A stretch of 64,000 nt of DNA from assembly GCA_947488845.1 (NCBI GenBank), contig CANLBM010000003.1:1-64000 (forward strand), given 5' to 3'. A program made the translations under genes and the position numbers. The first letter of the stretch is position 1, and each line of letters starts with the position of its first letter. Below, piece by piece: positions 35,306 through 44,163 of this stretch. The notes under the pieces are model-generated. The model was not told the DNA's origin, did not search any database, and saw only the letters and a program-made list of their open reading frames with translations. This DNA comes from an uncultured Sphingomonadaceae bacterium (lineage in GTDB: Bacteria > Pseudomonadota > Alphaproteobacteria > Sphingomonadales > Sphingomonadaceae).

Positions 35306-36631
35306 TCAGCCGGTTGAAACCCTGGCCACATGCGCCTTGATGATTTCCTGCATGGAGGCATCACTGTCGAAAATGCCGTACCAGCCCTGGGGCTCGTGTG
35401 GAGGGTCGCCCATATAGGCGGTGTCCCCGGGCTGGAATCGATAATCGACATGGGCGGAGCGCGCCTCGCCGTTCCAGGCCCAGAAATTGCTGCCCGCTAC
35501 CGGTCCATTGACCGCAACACTGGCCTCGACCGCTTTGTATATCATCGCATAGAAGCGCTCGCGAAAGGCTGTCGGGATTTCGGGATCATAAAGCTCGCCG
35601 TTGCGCGGAAAGCCGAATTCCTCGAACACCAGGGGCTTGTTCATTTCTTCGGCGAGGCGAATGTGCGTTTCGATATAGCTGGCGACCCTGGCCGCGCCGG
35701 CATCCCAGGTGCCGGCCAGATCCTTGCCGTCGACCCAGCCCCAGTTCAGCGGCCAGATATGGGCCGTGAGATAGTCCATTTCCTTGTGCGCCTCGGCGAA
35801 TACATCCTCGCGGCCACCGCTGGCCATCGTACCTTCCTGCCCCAGTGACACCAGATGATTGCCGTCAAGCGACCGGATCAGCGTTGCCGTGTCGCCAATC
35901 CACCGATAATAGTCCGGCAATGCCCGGTCGATCACGGCGGCGGTGACACCGGGGCGCGGCTCGTTGCACAGTTGCCAGCTCATCAATGTCACATCGTCGC
36001 GATATGGCTGTCCGGTCACGAGATTCGTCCGGCCGACCATATGCCGGACATGATCGTGATAGAGGCTGATCGCAGCCCCGGAGCGATAGAAATCGCTGTT
36101 CTGGTCGGGGAATTCCCGCCACGGATGCGCCGGGTCGTTCATGTCGATATAACGCCCGGTCGTGTAATAGAGATAGGTCATCATGCCACCCGACCATTCC
36201 CAGAAGTTGGTCAGACAAAGAACCGCCTTCATGTTGCGCCTTGCCATTTCCGCCATGCAATAGTCCAGACCTTCGAACAGGGTCTCGTTCCAGCTCTCCT
36301 TTGTCCGGAAGCCGGGCTTTATGCCTGCCGTTAACGGCCCCTCTTCTGACGAGGCCATGATCCGCAAATTGGTAATGCCCAGCGCTTTCAGCCGGTCCAG
36401 TTCCCGGCCCAGCCTTGGCCGGTCGCCATAAGGGGCATCCGCGCCGAGATAGGCGCCATACCAGAGGTTGGCGCCCGCAAACCGGTAGGTCTCATTATTC
36501 AGCGTCAGGCGCCCGCCTTCCCGTCTGACACAGGCCGGAGTAGACGGGGCTGTTCCCGTGCAACCAAGAAGAGAAAGAGCGCCAGCGCTCACCCCGGCCG
36601 CCAGCATCTGACGTCTTGTTGTCTTGACCAT
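35306..36631 (-). CDS. GH5 endo-beta-mannanase lipoprotein
   Basis: 441 residues from ATG 36631, with an upstream GGGAGCAGGGG; a GTG at 36700 would give 464. TTRRQMLAAGVSAGALSLLGC combines a twin-arginine-like start and a lipobox (Cys24), so it is likely a cell-surface or periplasmic lipoprotein. The catalytic TIM barrel has acid/base Glu224 in LCNEPRPG and nucleophile Glu338 in LVFEEFGFPR, the pattern of GH5 subfamily 7 mannanases. It should cut beta-1,4-mannosyl links within mannan or glucomannan. Divergent from the lacI-type gene, part of the glycan locus. Confidence 0.85.
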   Translation of the reverse strand: MVKTTRRQMLAAGVSAGALSLLGCTGTAPSTPACVRREGGRLTLNNETYRFAGANLWYGAYLGADAPYGDRPRLGRELDRLKALGITNLRIMASSEEGPLTAGIKPGFRTKESWNETLFEGLDYCMAEMARRNMKAVLCLTNFWEWSGGMMTYLYYTTGRYIDMNDPAHPWREFPDQNSDFYRSGAAISLYHDHVRHMVGRTNLVTGQPYRDDVTLMSWQLCNEPRPGVTAAVIDRALPDYYRWIGDTATLIRSLDGNHLVSLGQEGTMASGGREDVFAEAHKEMDYLTAHIWPLNWGWVDGKDLAGTWDAGAARVASYIETHIRLAEEMNKPLVFEEFGFPRNGELYDPEIPTAFRERFYAMIYKAVEASVAVNGPVAGSNFWAWNGEARSAHVDYRFQPGDTAYMGDPPHEPQGWYGIFDSDASMQEIIKAHVARVSTG

Positions 36632-36712
36632 AGCCCCTGCTCCCTCTGCCATCGGTGGACCGGCTTTATCAGACATGACCTTCGTTGTCATTCTTGTCAC
36701 GAGTCAGACTGA

Positions 36713-36733
36713 TTCGGTTGCAAATCAGCCGAA
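36713..36733. promoter_or_regulatory. Palindrome between mannanase and lacI genes
   Basis: Arms TTCGGTTG and CAGCCGAA match at seven of eight positions around five bases. It sits midway in the divergent promoter region, as an operator might. It does not resemble the three operators at 44 kb. Confidence 0.4.
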
Positions 36734-36814
36734 AAGGACCTAGAAACCTGTGGGTCTGGTAATGTCGGATGTCGCGTCGAGGAGCTGGAAGATCAACGAA
36801 AGATTGCCCGCATA

Positions 36815-37840
36815 ATGTCCGAGTCCAGAAAGCGGGCCACGATCATTGACGTCGCGACAGCAGCCAATGTCTCGACAAAAACGGTCTCGAGAGTTTTCAA
36901 CGACGAACCGCATGTCCGCAAAATATTACGGGACAAGGTTCTGCAGGCAGCGGCCGAGCTTGACTATCACCCCAATATCATGGCCCGCGGTCTGGTCGGA
37001 CGACGGTCTTACCTGCTGGGTCTGATCTATGAAAACCCGAGTCCCAACTATGTTGTAGAATTGCAAAACGGGGCGCTCGACCGGTTGCAAGGGGAGAAAT
37101 ACCGGCTGCTCGTGTTGCCAGTGGGCTCGGTTATCGAGGTCGCGGGAAAAATAATGAGCGTCTTGCGCGCGGCCGCGCTCGATGGCGTCATCCTCTCTCC
37201 GCCTGCTTCCGATCATCCCGGAATATTGAGCGAACTCCGCCATTATGACTTCCCGTTTTCGCGGGTCGCGCCGACCCAGTCTCTCGATATCGGGCCCTGC
37301 CGGACGACCGATGATATCGAAGCGTCGCGAAAGATGACGGAATATCTGCTCCGCCTCGGCCACACCCGGATCGGAGTCATCAAAGGCGACCCGACCCACC
37401 CTTCCAGCGGCGCGCGATTGACCGGTTTCCTGGATGCTCTGAAAGCCGCCGGACTGTCCCATTCGCCGGATCTGATCGAGCAAGGCTATTACACATATGA
37501 ATCCGGTCTCGCCGCAGCCCATAAATTGCTGAACCGGACGGATCGCCCGACGGCGATTTTCGCCCAGAATGATGACATGGCTGCCGCCGCGATTATGGCC
37601 GCCCGTGATCTCGGGCTGAATGTGCCCGATGACGTCTCCATCTCCGGCTTCGATGACAGCGCGATCGCGCAAATCGTCTGGCCGCGGATTACAACCGTTC
37701 ACCAGCCGGTTTTCGACATGGCGCGCGATGCCACCGACGCGTTGATCGCAAAGCTTGAGAACAAGCCTTTCAATATGCTGGAGACCCGTGCGTGCGAGCT
37801 GATCATCCGGCAATCAACAGCACCGCCCGCAAGCCGGTGA
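36815..37840 (+). CDS. LacI-family transcriptional regulator
   Basis: 341 residues. N-terminal helix-turn-helix TIIDVATAANVSTKTVSRVF with hinge YHPNIMARGL, then a periplasmic-binding-like sensor domain (LLGLIYENPSPNYVVELQNG, IGVIKGDPTHPSSGARL, DDVSISGFDDSAIAQIVWP). It is expected to bind a sugar or oligosaccharide and control the surrounding glycan genes, including the three operators at 44038-44098; that link is inference. It is followed within ten bases by the transporter gene. Confidence 0.9.
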   Translation: MSESRKRATIIDVATAANVSTKTVSRVFNDEPHVRKILRDKVLQAAAELDYHPNIMARGLVGRRSYLLGLIYENPSPNYVVELQNGALDRLQGEKYRLLVLPVGSVIEVAGKIMSVLRAAALDGVILSPPASDHPGILSELRHYDFPFSRVAPTQSLDIGPCRTTDDIEASRKMTEYLLRLGHTRIGVIKGDPTHPSSGARLTGFLDALKAAGLSHSPDLIEQGYYTYESGLAAAHKLLNRTDRPTAIFAQNDDMAAAAIMAARDLGLNVPDDVSISGFDDSAIAQIVWPRITTVHQPVFDMARDATDALIAKLENKPFNMLETRACELIIRQSTAPPASR

Positions 37841-37850
37841 TGGCCAAGCC

Positions 37851-39140
37851 GTGATCCGGCATCGCGAACGGCTGAGCTATGCGGCAGGCGATCTTGGTTT
37901 CAACCTCGTCTGGCAATCCATCGAACTCTACCTGCTGTTTTTCTATATTCAGATATTGCATCTGCCGCTCGGTATTGCGGCCGGCATTTTTCTGGTCGGC
38001 GCTGCGGTTGATTGGCTTTTTGATCCTCTTATCGGCGCGGTTGCCGATCGCAAGGCGGCGCGATTTCCGATGAAATTATGGGTCCTGCTGAGCGGTCCGC
38101 TTATCGCCATAGCCTTGTGGCTGGCCTTCCGATCTCCGCCACTGGAGGGCATGGATCTCGCGATTTACGCGGCCGCTACGCATATGGGACTGCGGTTTGC
38201 TTATGGCTGCGGCAATATTCCTTACGCTGTGCTGACCGCGCGGATCAGCGATGATCCGTCCGAACAGCTGAAGCTCACGGGCATGAGAATGCAGGGAGCC
38301 GCACTGGGCGGGCTGACCGCGGCGACAATTTATGCGCTCGCCTCGGGAGGCGACACACCATTTCTGGTCGGGGCCCTGATATTGGGCGTTCTGGCGCAGC
38401 TCTGTTTCCTGATCACCTGGCTGGGGGTCAAGGAGCGCGTTGCCTCGCCACCGGTATCGTCCCTGCCACCTGTTCAGGAAATTTCACATTATTTCAGACT
38501 GATCGGACGCAGTAGCGGGCTGCGCCGCTTGCTGGTGACGATCGTGGTTGCGGGATTGAGTACGACCGTGACAGCAAAGTCTATCCTGTTCCTGTTCGAC
38601 CGTGATTTGCAAAACCCGCAATGGGGCTATTGGGCGGCCCTGTTACCATCGGCGGCCTTGCTGACGACAACCCCGTTGTGGGTCGCCTTGTCATCGCGCA
38701 TCGGGCTGGTGACGACCCTCATATCGGCGGTCCTGCTGCATGCCGCCGCTCTGGTGATGCTGACCATTTTCTATGGATACGGGCTGGCAGTCGCGACCGT
38801 CATACTGGCGATTGCCATCTCTGCCACATGCGGGATGTCGGTGATGTTCTGGTCGATGGTGCCGATCGCCATCCGCAATCTGGAAACCGCGCCCGACGGA
38901 ACGGGTTGCGCCGCACACGTCTATGCCCTGTCCAATGTTGCCCGAAAACTGGGGCAGGCGCTGGCACCGCAAATAATCGCCCTGAGCCTCGCCCTGACGG
39001 GAGGCGGCGATGCGACGTTAAAGGGTGGAGCGGTTCTCCCGGGCATGATCCTGGCCGCCTTGATATGCGCTATCGCCATCATGATCTATCGTCCGACAAG
39101 CGAGGGCCGCAACGGCGCCCAGGCGGTTCCGCAACCATAG
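37851..39140 (+). CDS. GPH-type sugar:cation symporter
   Basis: 429 residues, about twelve membrane helices. LSYAAGDLGFNLVWQSIELYLLFFYIQ and AVDWLFDPLIGAVADRK, then RFAYGCGNIPYAVLTARIS, mark the glycoside-pentoside-hexuronide (MelB-like) family, which takes up oligosaccharides or glycosides with a cation. Start is GTG 37851, ten bases after the lacI stop, so both are probably one transcript. It would import products of mannanase and glucosidase action. Convergent with the halogenase-like gene. Confidence 0.82.
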   Translation: MIRHRERLSYAAGDLGFNLVWQSIELYLLFFYIQILHLPLGIAAGIFLVGAAVDWLFDPLIGAVADRKAARFPMKLWVLLSGPLIAIALWLAFRSPPLEGMDLAIYAAATHMGLRFAYGCGNIPYAVLTARISDDPSEQLKLTGMRMQGAALGGLTAATIYALASGGDTPFLVGALILGVLAQLCFLITWLGVKERVASPPVSSLPPVQEISHYFRLIGRSSGLRRLLVTIVVAGLSTTVTAKSILFLFDRDLQNPQWGYWAALLPSAALLTTTPLWVALSSRIGLVTTLISAVLLHAAALVMLTIFYGYGLAVATVILAIAISATCGMSVMFWSMVPIAIRNLETAPDGTGCAAHVYALSNVARKLGQALAPQIIALSLALTGGGDATLKGGAVLPGMILAALICAIAIMIYRPTSEGRNGAQAVPQP

Positions 39141-39167
39141 CAGCGATCCGCGTCGGCGAAACGCCTG

Positions 39168-40724
39168 CTAGCGCCCGAATCCGCCGGCCGATGGCGCGTG
39201 AAAAACCGGACGCCGGTGATCGCCTGGCGTGATCAGCGCTTCGAGAAATTGATCATGCGACGGGGCAGCGACGGCCAGTTGCCCGACCGCGGCACTCACC
39301 TGCCCCATTACATCCCGGACATCATCGAAATCCGGGATATCGGTCAACGGGTCGTAGCTTTTCGGCCTCAGCCCCATGCCGCGCGCGACAAAAAACCAGC
39401 TCAGGTCATGAAACAGCTCGCGCCGCCGCGATATGATCCGGCCGCTATTCCCGAACAATTCCATTTTTTGCGCGAGGCTGTCCGGCAGCGGTACCTGCCT
39501 GACATGATCCCAGAAAGGTTCACCGACGCGCTGGTTGGGGTAATAATGAAGCATGAGAAAGTCGCGAATATGCTCGTACTCGGTCAATGTTTCCCGATTA
39601 TAGGCTGCCTGCAGCACCGGATCGAAATTGCGATCCGGGAAATAGTCGAGCAAACGGTTGAGCCCGGTCACGATCAAATGGATGCTGGTAGACTCCAGCG
39701 GCTCCAGAAACCCCGCCGACAATCCGATCGAGACACAATTCCCGTCCCAGAATTTCTTGCGATGGCCCGCGGTAAAACCGATCACCCGCGGGTCCGCCAG
39801 GGGCTTGCCGTCCAGCGATCCCACCAATCGTTCCTGCGCATCGGCATCGCTGATAAAAGCGCTGGAATAGACATAACCATTGCCAACCCGGTTCTGCAGG
39901 GGGATGCGCCATTGCCAGCCCGCTTCGCGCGCAGTCGATATCGTATAGGGTGTTCGCGGCCCAGCCGCCTCGCTCTGCACAGCCACAGCGCGGTCGCAGG
40001 GCAGCCAGTTGGTCCAGTCTTCATAACCGGCGTTCAGACCTTGTTCGATCAGCAACCCGCGAAACCCCGAACAATCGATGTAGAGGTCGGCAGAAACGGT
40101 CGAGCCGTCATCGCAGAACAGCTGGTCGATAAGGCCGCGGTCATCGACCGTCGCCCGTTCGACCTTGCGGTCGAGACGGATCACGCCAAGCTGTTCGGAA
40201 ACCCGGCGCAGATAGGCGGCCACCAATCCGGCATCGAAATGCAATGCATAAGAGAGAGCACCGCCCGGAAACTGGCCATCCGCTGGCGGGAAAAGAAATT
40301 TATTCTGCTCGGCCAGCGCAATGGAAGGGCAGAAGTCCGCCACACGGGCTTCATGGCCCTGGGCTTCATTCTTCCACCAATAATGGTGGAAGGGCCGGCG
40401 ATCAATGGTGACGCCGAAATTACCGAACGGATGCCAATAGCTGTGACCGGTCTTCAACCAGTCCCGAAACTCGATCGCCAGTTTGAAGGTGGCCCTGGTT
40501 TCCTTGACGAAATCGACAGGATTGATTTCGAGCAGCTTGAGAAATTCAAAAATCGGCGGGATCGTTGCTTCACCCACCCCGATGGTCGGTATCGCCGATG
40601 ACTCGATCAACGTGATCTCGGTACCGTCGCGGGCGAAAATCCGTCCGAGCAGACAGGCCGCCGACCAACCGGCGGTGCCGCCGCCGACAATGGCGATTTT
40701 TCTGATCTTGGGCGTTTCACTCAT
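39168..40724 (-). CDS. Flavin-dependent tryptophan halogenase-like protein
   Basis: 518 residues from ATG 40724 (a GTG at 40739 is possible). FAD fold GGGTAGWSAACLL (14-26), the halogenase lysine Lys81 in TFKLAIEF, WQWRIP at 270-275 (the W-x-W-x-I-P motif that blocks monooxygenation), and EPLESTSIHLI near 341-351 with the catalytic-region Glu. This matches the tryptophan halogenase (PrnA/RebH) family. In sphingomonads, Caulobacterales and xanthomonads such genes sit next to TonB-dependent receptors in carbohydrate loci and some have been shown to halogenate indoles. Native substrate here unknown. Co-directional with the receptor gene upstream, with a terminator between them. Confidence 0.88.
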   Translation of the reverse strand: MSETPKIRKIAIVGGGTAGWSAACLLGRIFARDGTEITLIESSAIPTIGVGEATIPPIFEFLKLLEINPVDFVKETRATFKLAIEFRDWLKTGHSYWHPFGNFGVTIDRRPFHHYWWKNEAQGHEARVADFCPSIALAEQNKFLFPPADGQFPGGALSYALHFDAGLVAAYLRRVSEQLGVIRLDRKVERATVDDRGLIDQLFCDDGSTVSADLYIDCSGFRGLLIEQGLNAGYEDWTNWLPCDRAVAVQSEAAGPRTPYTISTAREAGWQWRIPLQNRVGNGYVYSSAFISDADAQERLVGSLDGKPLADPRVIGFTAGHRKKFWDGNCVSIGLSAGFLEPLESTSIHLIVTGLNRLLDYFPDRNFDPVLQAAYNRETLTEYEHIRDFLMLHYYPNQRVGEPFWDHVRQVPLPDSLAQKMELFGNSGRIISRRRELFHDLSWFFVARGMGLRPKSYDPLTDIPDFDDVRDVMGQVSAAVGQLAVAAPSHDQFLEALITPGDHRRPVFHAPSAGGFGR

Positions 40725-40792
40725 AACCGTGTTCCGCACTCCCGACGGCCGGACTATGCCTTAGCAGTTGTCGGACCGGCAAACAAATTGGC

Positions 40793-40831
40793 AAAAAAAC
40801 GGGCCCGTATCCGCTGTAAATACGGGCCCGT
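40793..40831 (-). terminator. Rho-independent terminator of the TonB-dependent receptor gene
   Basis: On the minus strand a 12-bp perfect stem (40831-40820 with 40810-40799) around a 9-base loop is followed by a T run (complement of 40793-40799). It lies 12 bases after the receptor stop codon. It would attenuate transcription into the halogenase gene. Confidence 0.88.
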
Positions 40832-40842
40832 ATCAAGGGAGC

Positions 40843-43800
40843 CTAGAACTTGAATTTGCCGCCCACATAAATCCTGCGAGAGCCGGATTCATACCGGAAC
40901 GGCAGTTCCGGAAATTGCAGATAGGCAGACTGATCGGACTTGGTCAGGTTTATCCCTTCGACAAATACGCCGAAATTCTCAGTCACATCGTAGGATATTT
41001 GCCCGTCAAGCTGGCCGTAGGACCGGCCATAGATGCCTAGAGACCGTGTTACCCCGCCATCTCCGAAGCCGAAGTTACCCAGGAGCTGCTTCGAACGCCA
41101 CGAGTAGGATGCCCGCGCCGCAAAACCGTCTTTCTCGAAATATACCTGCCCGTTGAATGAATGTTTCGATACGCCCTCCAGCGGCAGGTTGGTATCAAAG
41201 TCATTCGACCCGTTGGTCTTGGTGTCTGAGAAAGTATAGTTGCCGGTGAAGCCCAGTCCGAAATCGAAGGCATATTGCCCCGCAAGTTCAAAGCCGCGGA
41301 CCCGGCCGCCGGTTCCGTTTGCCGGCTGGTTGACTGGTCCCAAACGGCCGCCGCCCTGATCATTGACAAAGACCGGAATGGTTTCGGTCACGATGAACGA
41401 GTCGACTTCTTTCCAGAAGGCTCCGACGGAAATCAGACCTTGGCGTCCCAGATATAGCTCGTATGCCAGATCGAACTGGTAGGCACGAAATGGCTCGAGC
41501 CCGGCGTTACCGCGTGATCCGTTGGTAAACAGGAACAGATTTTCTGTCGGCGAACCAACCGTTGAATCTCTGGTGAACTGGGTAGAGAAACCGCGGCCCA
41601 GATCATCCAGCTTCTGGCGGGCGACCACGCGTGCCGCAGAGAATCTGATCTTCGATTGATCATTCACGTCAACAACCGCGTTGATGCTTGGCAGGAAGTC
41701 GGTCGTGCTCTGGGTCGTGGTATCGGTCTGGAAATCACGCAGAACCCCGTTCCAGCTGTCGGTACCCCAATAGACCGGATCGGCGTTTGATGGCTGATTC
41801 TGGTCGACACGCAATTTCGTGTTCACGATACGGAGTCCGACATTGATATGATAAGGATCATCCGGGCTGCCCATATCAGCCATCACATAGGCAGATTTGG
41901 TTTCTTCCTTGACCAGATAGGCCTGCAGCGGATCTTCAAAGAAGCTGAACGGCGTATCGGGATAGAGAGCCTGCAGCCATCCGATTGCGTCTGTCATTTG
42001 CGCGCGGTCCTGAACCGTCAACGATCCTCCGGGAGTATTTGCACCACCGGCAAAGTTCGCAATCGTTTCCAGACGCTCCGGATTCGAGAGGAAGGACTGG
42101 ATCGGCGAAATCACGACAGGAGAATTACCGAAACGGCTACAGCCTGCAAATGCCGCCGGCTTGTTGACCTCTGGCAAATCGCAAATCTTGAAACCGATGG
42201 CAGGATCCTGGAAATATCCATAGGGCGTCCAGTTATAGGAGAAGCCTGCAACGCGGTCCGCCTCGGGGATCGCTGACGCATCGATTTCTCCCTTGCCGGA
42301 ATAGTCCGCGAGATAACGACCGGAAGCAAATTCGACCTGGCGCTGGCCATAACGGAAGCCCGCGCTCAAAGTGATCGCATTTTCCGCGCTATCGTCGACA
42401 TCATAGGCAAAATCCGCCTTGATCGAGTGGCCATCGACTTTCGAACGATCCCCGAAGGCCCAATGTGACTTGAACAATCCATAAGCGGGGTTGGTGAACA
42501 GGTCGGTCGGTGTTCCGGCACCGAAACCGAATACCGGAAACTTGGCGTTTTCATAGGTAAAGTCCCAGGTTGCCGGAGCCGCCGGATTACCTGCGACACC
42601 ATCGACCAACGCACCGCCGGCGCCATTCTGCCTGACGGTATAAGCGGTTTGGCGAACATCGTTATTGGCAGATTCGCGGTTGAGATCCGCGGTCGAGTAA
42701 TTGGCCGCGATATTTGCGCGGAAGTTGCTTCCATTGTCGTAATCAATACCGAACTGAAGATTATCCGATTTGATATCGGAAATATCGACAAAAGAGATCG
42801 CCTCAGCGGAATTGCCCTGAATCGTCGCGCTTTGGAGAATACCGTCGCTATCAATGACGGCGCCGGGGCGGAGCTGTATCAATTCACCCTGACCGAACGG
42901 GAATTTCAGCGATACTTCGCGCGTATCGACCTTCAATTCGGAATGAATATAGTTGGCGCTCAGTTCAAGCGAGTCGGTTGGCCTGTAGTTAATGCCCAAA
43001 GAAGCGCCCCACCGTTTGCGATATTGATCACGATCGGTGATGTAGCGATATTCCGGCGCGTAATAGTTGGTCGGTGTTGTTGCCTGATCACGGCGGCCGT
43101 CAGCAAAAGCCCAGTTACCACGGTTTTCACCGCCCAGAACATTATGATGATCGTTGGTCTTGTCATAGCTCAGGGAAGCAATGACACCCAATTTGTCATT
43201 GAAATTATAAGCGGCGATAAGCGCGCCGGTCGGCTCCCAGCCGCCGATCTCAGAACCTTTGTTCAAACACGCGTTACCTGCGAGTGTCAGGCCGTCCTTC
43301 ATGTCAAGCGCGCTGCGGGTCTTCAGATTGACGATACCGCCAAGCCCACCTTCGATCAGCGATGCGTTAGGCGACTTGAACACTTCGACGCCGCCGATTA
43401 ATTCGGAAGGCACGCCTTCTAGCGAATCCTGACGGACGAAATTGCCTTCGCCGACCTTGAAGTTTTCCAGACCGCTTACAAACAGATCGCCGTTCAAAAG
43501 CGTCAGATTCTGCTCGAGTCCGCGGATACGCACCTTGGTGCCTTGTCCATTTTCGCGATCGATCTGGACGCCGGGGAGACGCTGAAGTGATTCAGCGATA
43601 TTCTGATCCGGGAATTTACCGATATCTTCGGCAGTGATCGATTCAATAATCAGGTTGGAGTCACGTTTGGCGGCCAGAGCATTTTCCAGCGAGGCACGAA
43701 AGCCGGTTACGACAATGACATCATCCGAAGCGGCATTCGTGCCGGCTTCGGGCGTTGCCGCGCCCTGCTCATCGACGTCCTGCGCCATGGCGATGCTTGC

Positions 43801-43869
43801 GCTGCCGATGGCGTATAGGGATGCGGCTGCCATCAAACTATGGCGCGATATAAACTTTCGACCGATCAT
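40843..43869 (-). CDS. TonB-dependent outer-membrane receptor
   Basis: 1008 residues. Signal peptide to about residue 29 (IGSASIAMA), then a plug domain with DDVIVVTGFRASLENALAAK and IAESLQRLPGVQIDRENG, then a large beta-barrel ending in an aromatic terminal strand. The long TBDR subtype is typical of sphingomonads and xanthomonads in carbohydrate-use loci. It should pull glycan fragments across the outer membrane using TonB energy. Divergent from the GH3 gene, with tandem operators between, and followed by a terminator then the halogenase-like gene. Confidence 0.9.
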   Translation of the reverse strand: MIGRKFISRHSLMAAASLYAIGSASIAMAQDVDEQGAATPEAGTNAASDDVIVVTGFRASLENALAAKRDSNLIIESITAEDIGKFPDQNIAESLQRLPGVQIDRENGQGTKVRIRGLEQNLTLLNGDLFVSGLENFKVGEGNFVRQDSLEGVPSELIGGVEVFKSPNASLIEGGLGGIVNLKTRSALDMKDGLTLAGNACLNKGSEIGGWEPTGALIAAYNFNDKLGVIASLSYDKTNDHHNVLGGENRGNWAFADGRRDQATTPTNYYAPEYRYITDRDQYRKRWGASLGINYRPTDSLELSANYIHSELKVDTREVSLKFPFGQGELIQLRPGAVIDSDGILQSATIQGNSAEAISFVDISDIKSDNLQFGIDYDNGSNFRANIAANYSTADLNRESANNDVRQTAYTVRQNGAGGALVDGVAGNPAAPATWDFTYENAKFPVFGFGAGTPTDLFTNPAYGLFKSHWAFGDRSKVDGHSIKADFAYDVDDSAENAITLSAGFRYGQRQVEFASGRYLADYSGKGEIDASAIPEADRVAGFSYNWTPYGYFQDPAIGFKICDLPEVNKPAAFAGCSRFGNSPVVISPIQSFLSNPERLETIANFAGGANTPGGSLTVQDRAQMTDAIGWLQALYPDTPFSFFEDPLQAYLVKEETKSAYVMADMGSPDDPYHINVGLRIVNTKLRVDQNQPSNADPVYWGTDSWNGVLRDFQTDTTTQSTTDFLPSINAVVDVNDQSKIRFSAARVVARQKLDDLGRGFSTQFTRDSTVGSPTENLFLFTNGSRGNAGLEPFRAYQFDLAYELYLGRQGLISVGAFWKEVDSFIVTETIPVFVNDQGGGRLGPVNQPANGTGGRVRGFELAGQYAFDFGLGFTGNYTFSDTKTNGSNDFDTNLPLEGVSKHSFNGQVYFEKDGFAARASYSWRSKQLLGNFGFGDGGVTRSLGIYGRSYGQLDGQISYDVTENFGVFVEGINLTKSDQSAYLQFPELPFRYESGSRRIYVGGKFKF

Positions 43870-44037
43870 TCTGCTATCCTCCCAAATGTCACGCCTGCAG
43901 CGCGATCACTTAAATCCAATTCACTTGCAGTCTTTACGACTTTACAAGCCTTAAAGAGCCAAATTGCACAGCCCCGATGCACCAATGGAGTCAAAAAATC
44001 TGAATGGTCTCCATCTCGCATTCTGATCTGCAAAAAA

Positions 44038-44098
44038 TTGACAAGGTTGTCAACGACTAATTGACAACCTTGTCAAAAATAGTTGATAACGCTGTCAA
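44038..44098. promoter_or_regulatory. Three tandem LacI-type operators
   Basis: Three 16-base palindromes: TTGACAAGGTTGTCAA (44038-44053, perfect), TTGACAACCTTGTCAA (44061-44076, perfect) and TTGATAACGCTGTCAA (44083-44098, near perfect). Their centres are 23 and 22 bases apart, about two helical turns, so a regulator could bind all three on one DNA face. They lie between the divergent receptor and GH3 genes. Confidence 0.82.
44061..44089 (+). promoter_or_regulatory. Candidate GH3 promoter overlapping the operators
   Basis: TTGACA (44061-44066), 17-base spacer, TGATAA (44084-44089). The -35 lies in operator 2 and the -10 in operator 3, so a bound repressor would block it. The mirror arrangement on the other strand could serve the receptor gene. 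Confidence 0.45.
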
Positions 44099-44163
44099 AT
44101 ATATTTACTGGCAGAGAGGAAAGCTACCGATGAGTGGCACAGACCTTGTGAGAGGAATCAAAA

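Noticed and set aside
36632..36700. Longer mannanase start (GTG 36700)
   Set aside because: The Tat/lipobox signal only works from ATG 36631; the extra residues lack signal features.
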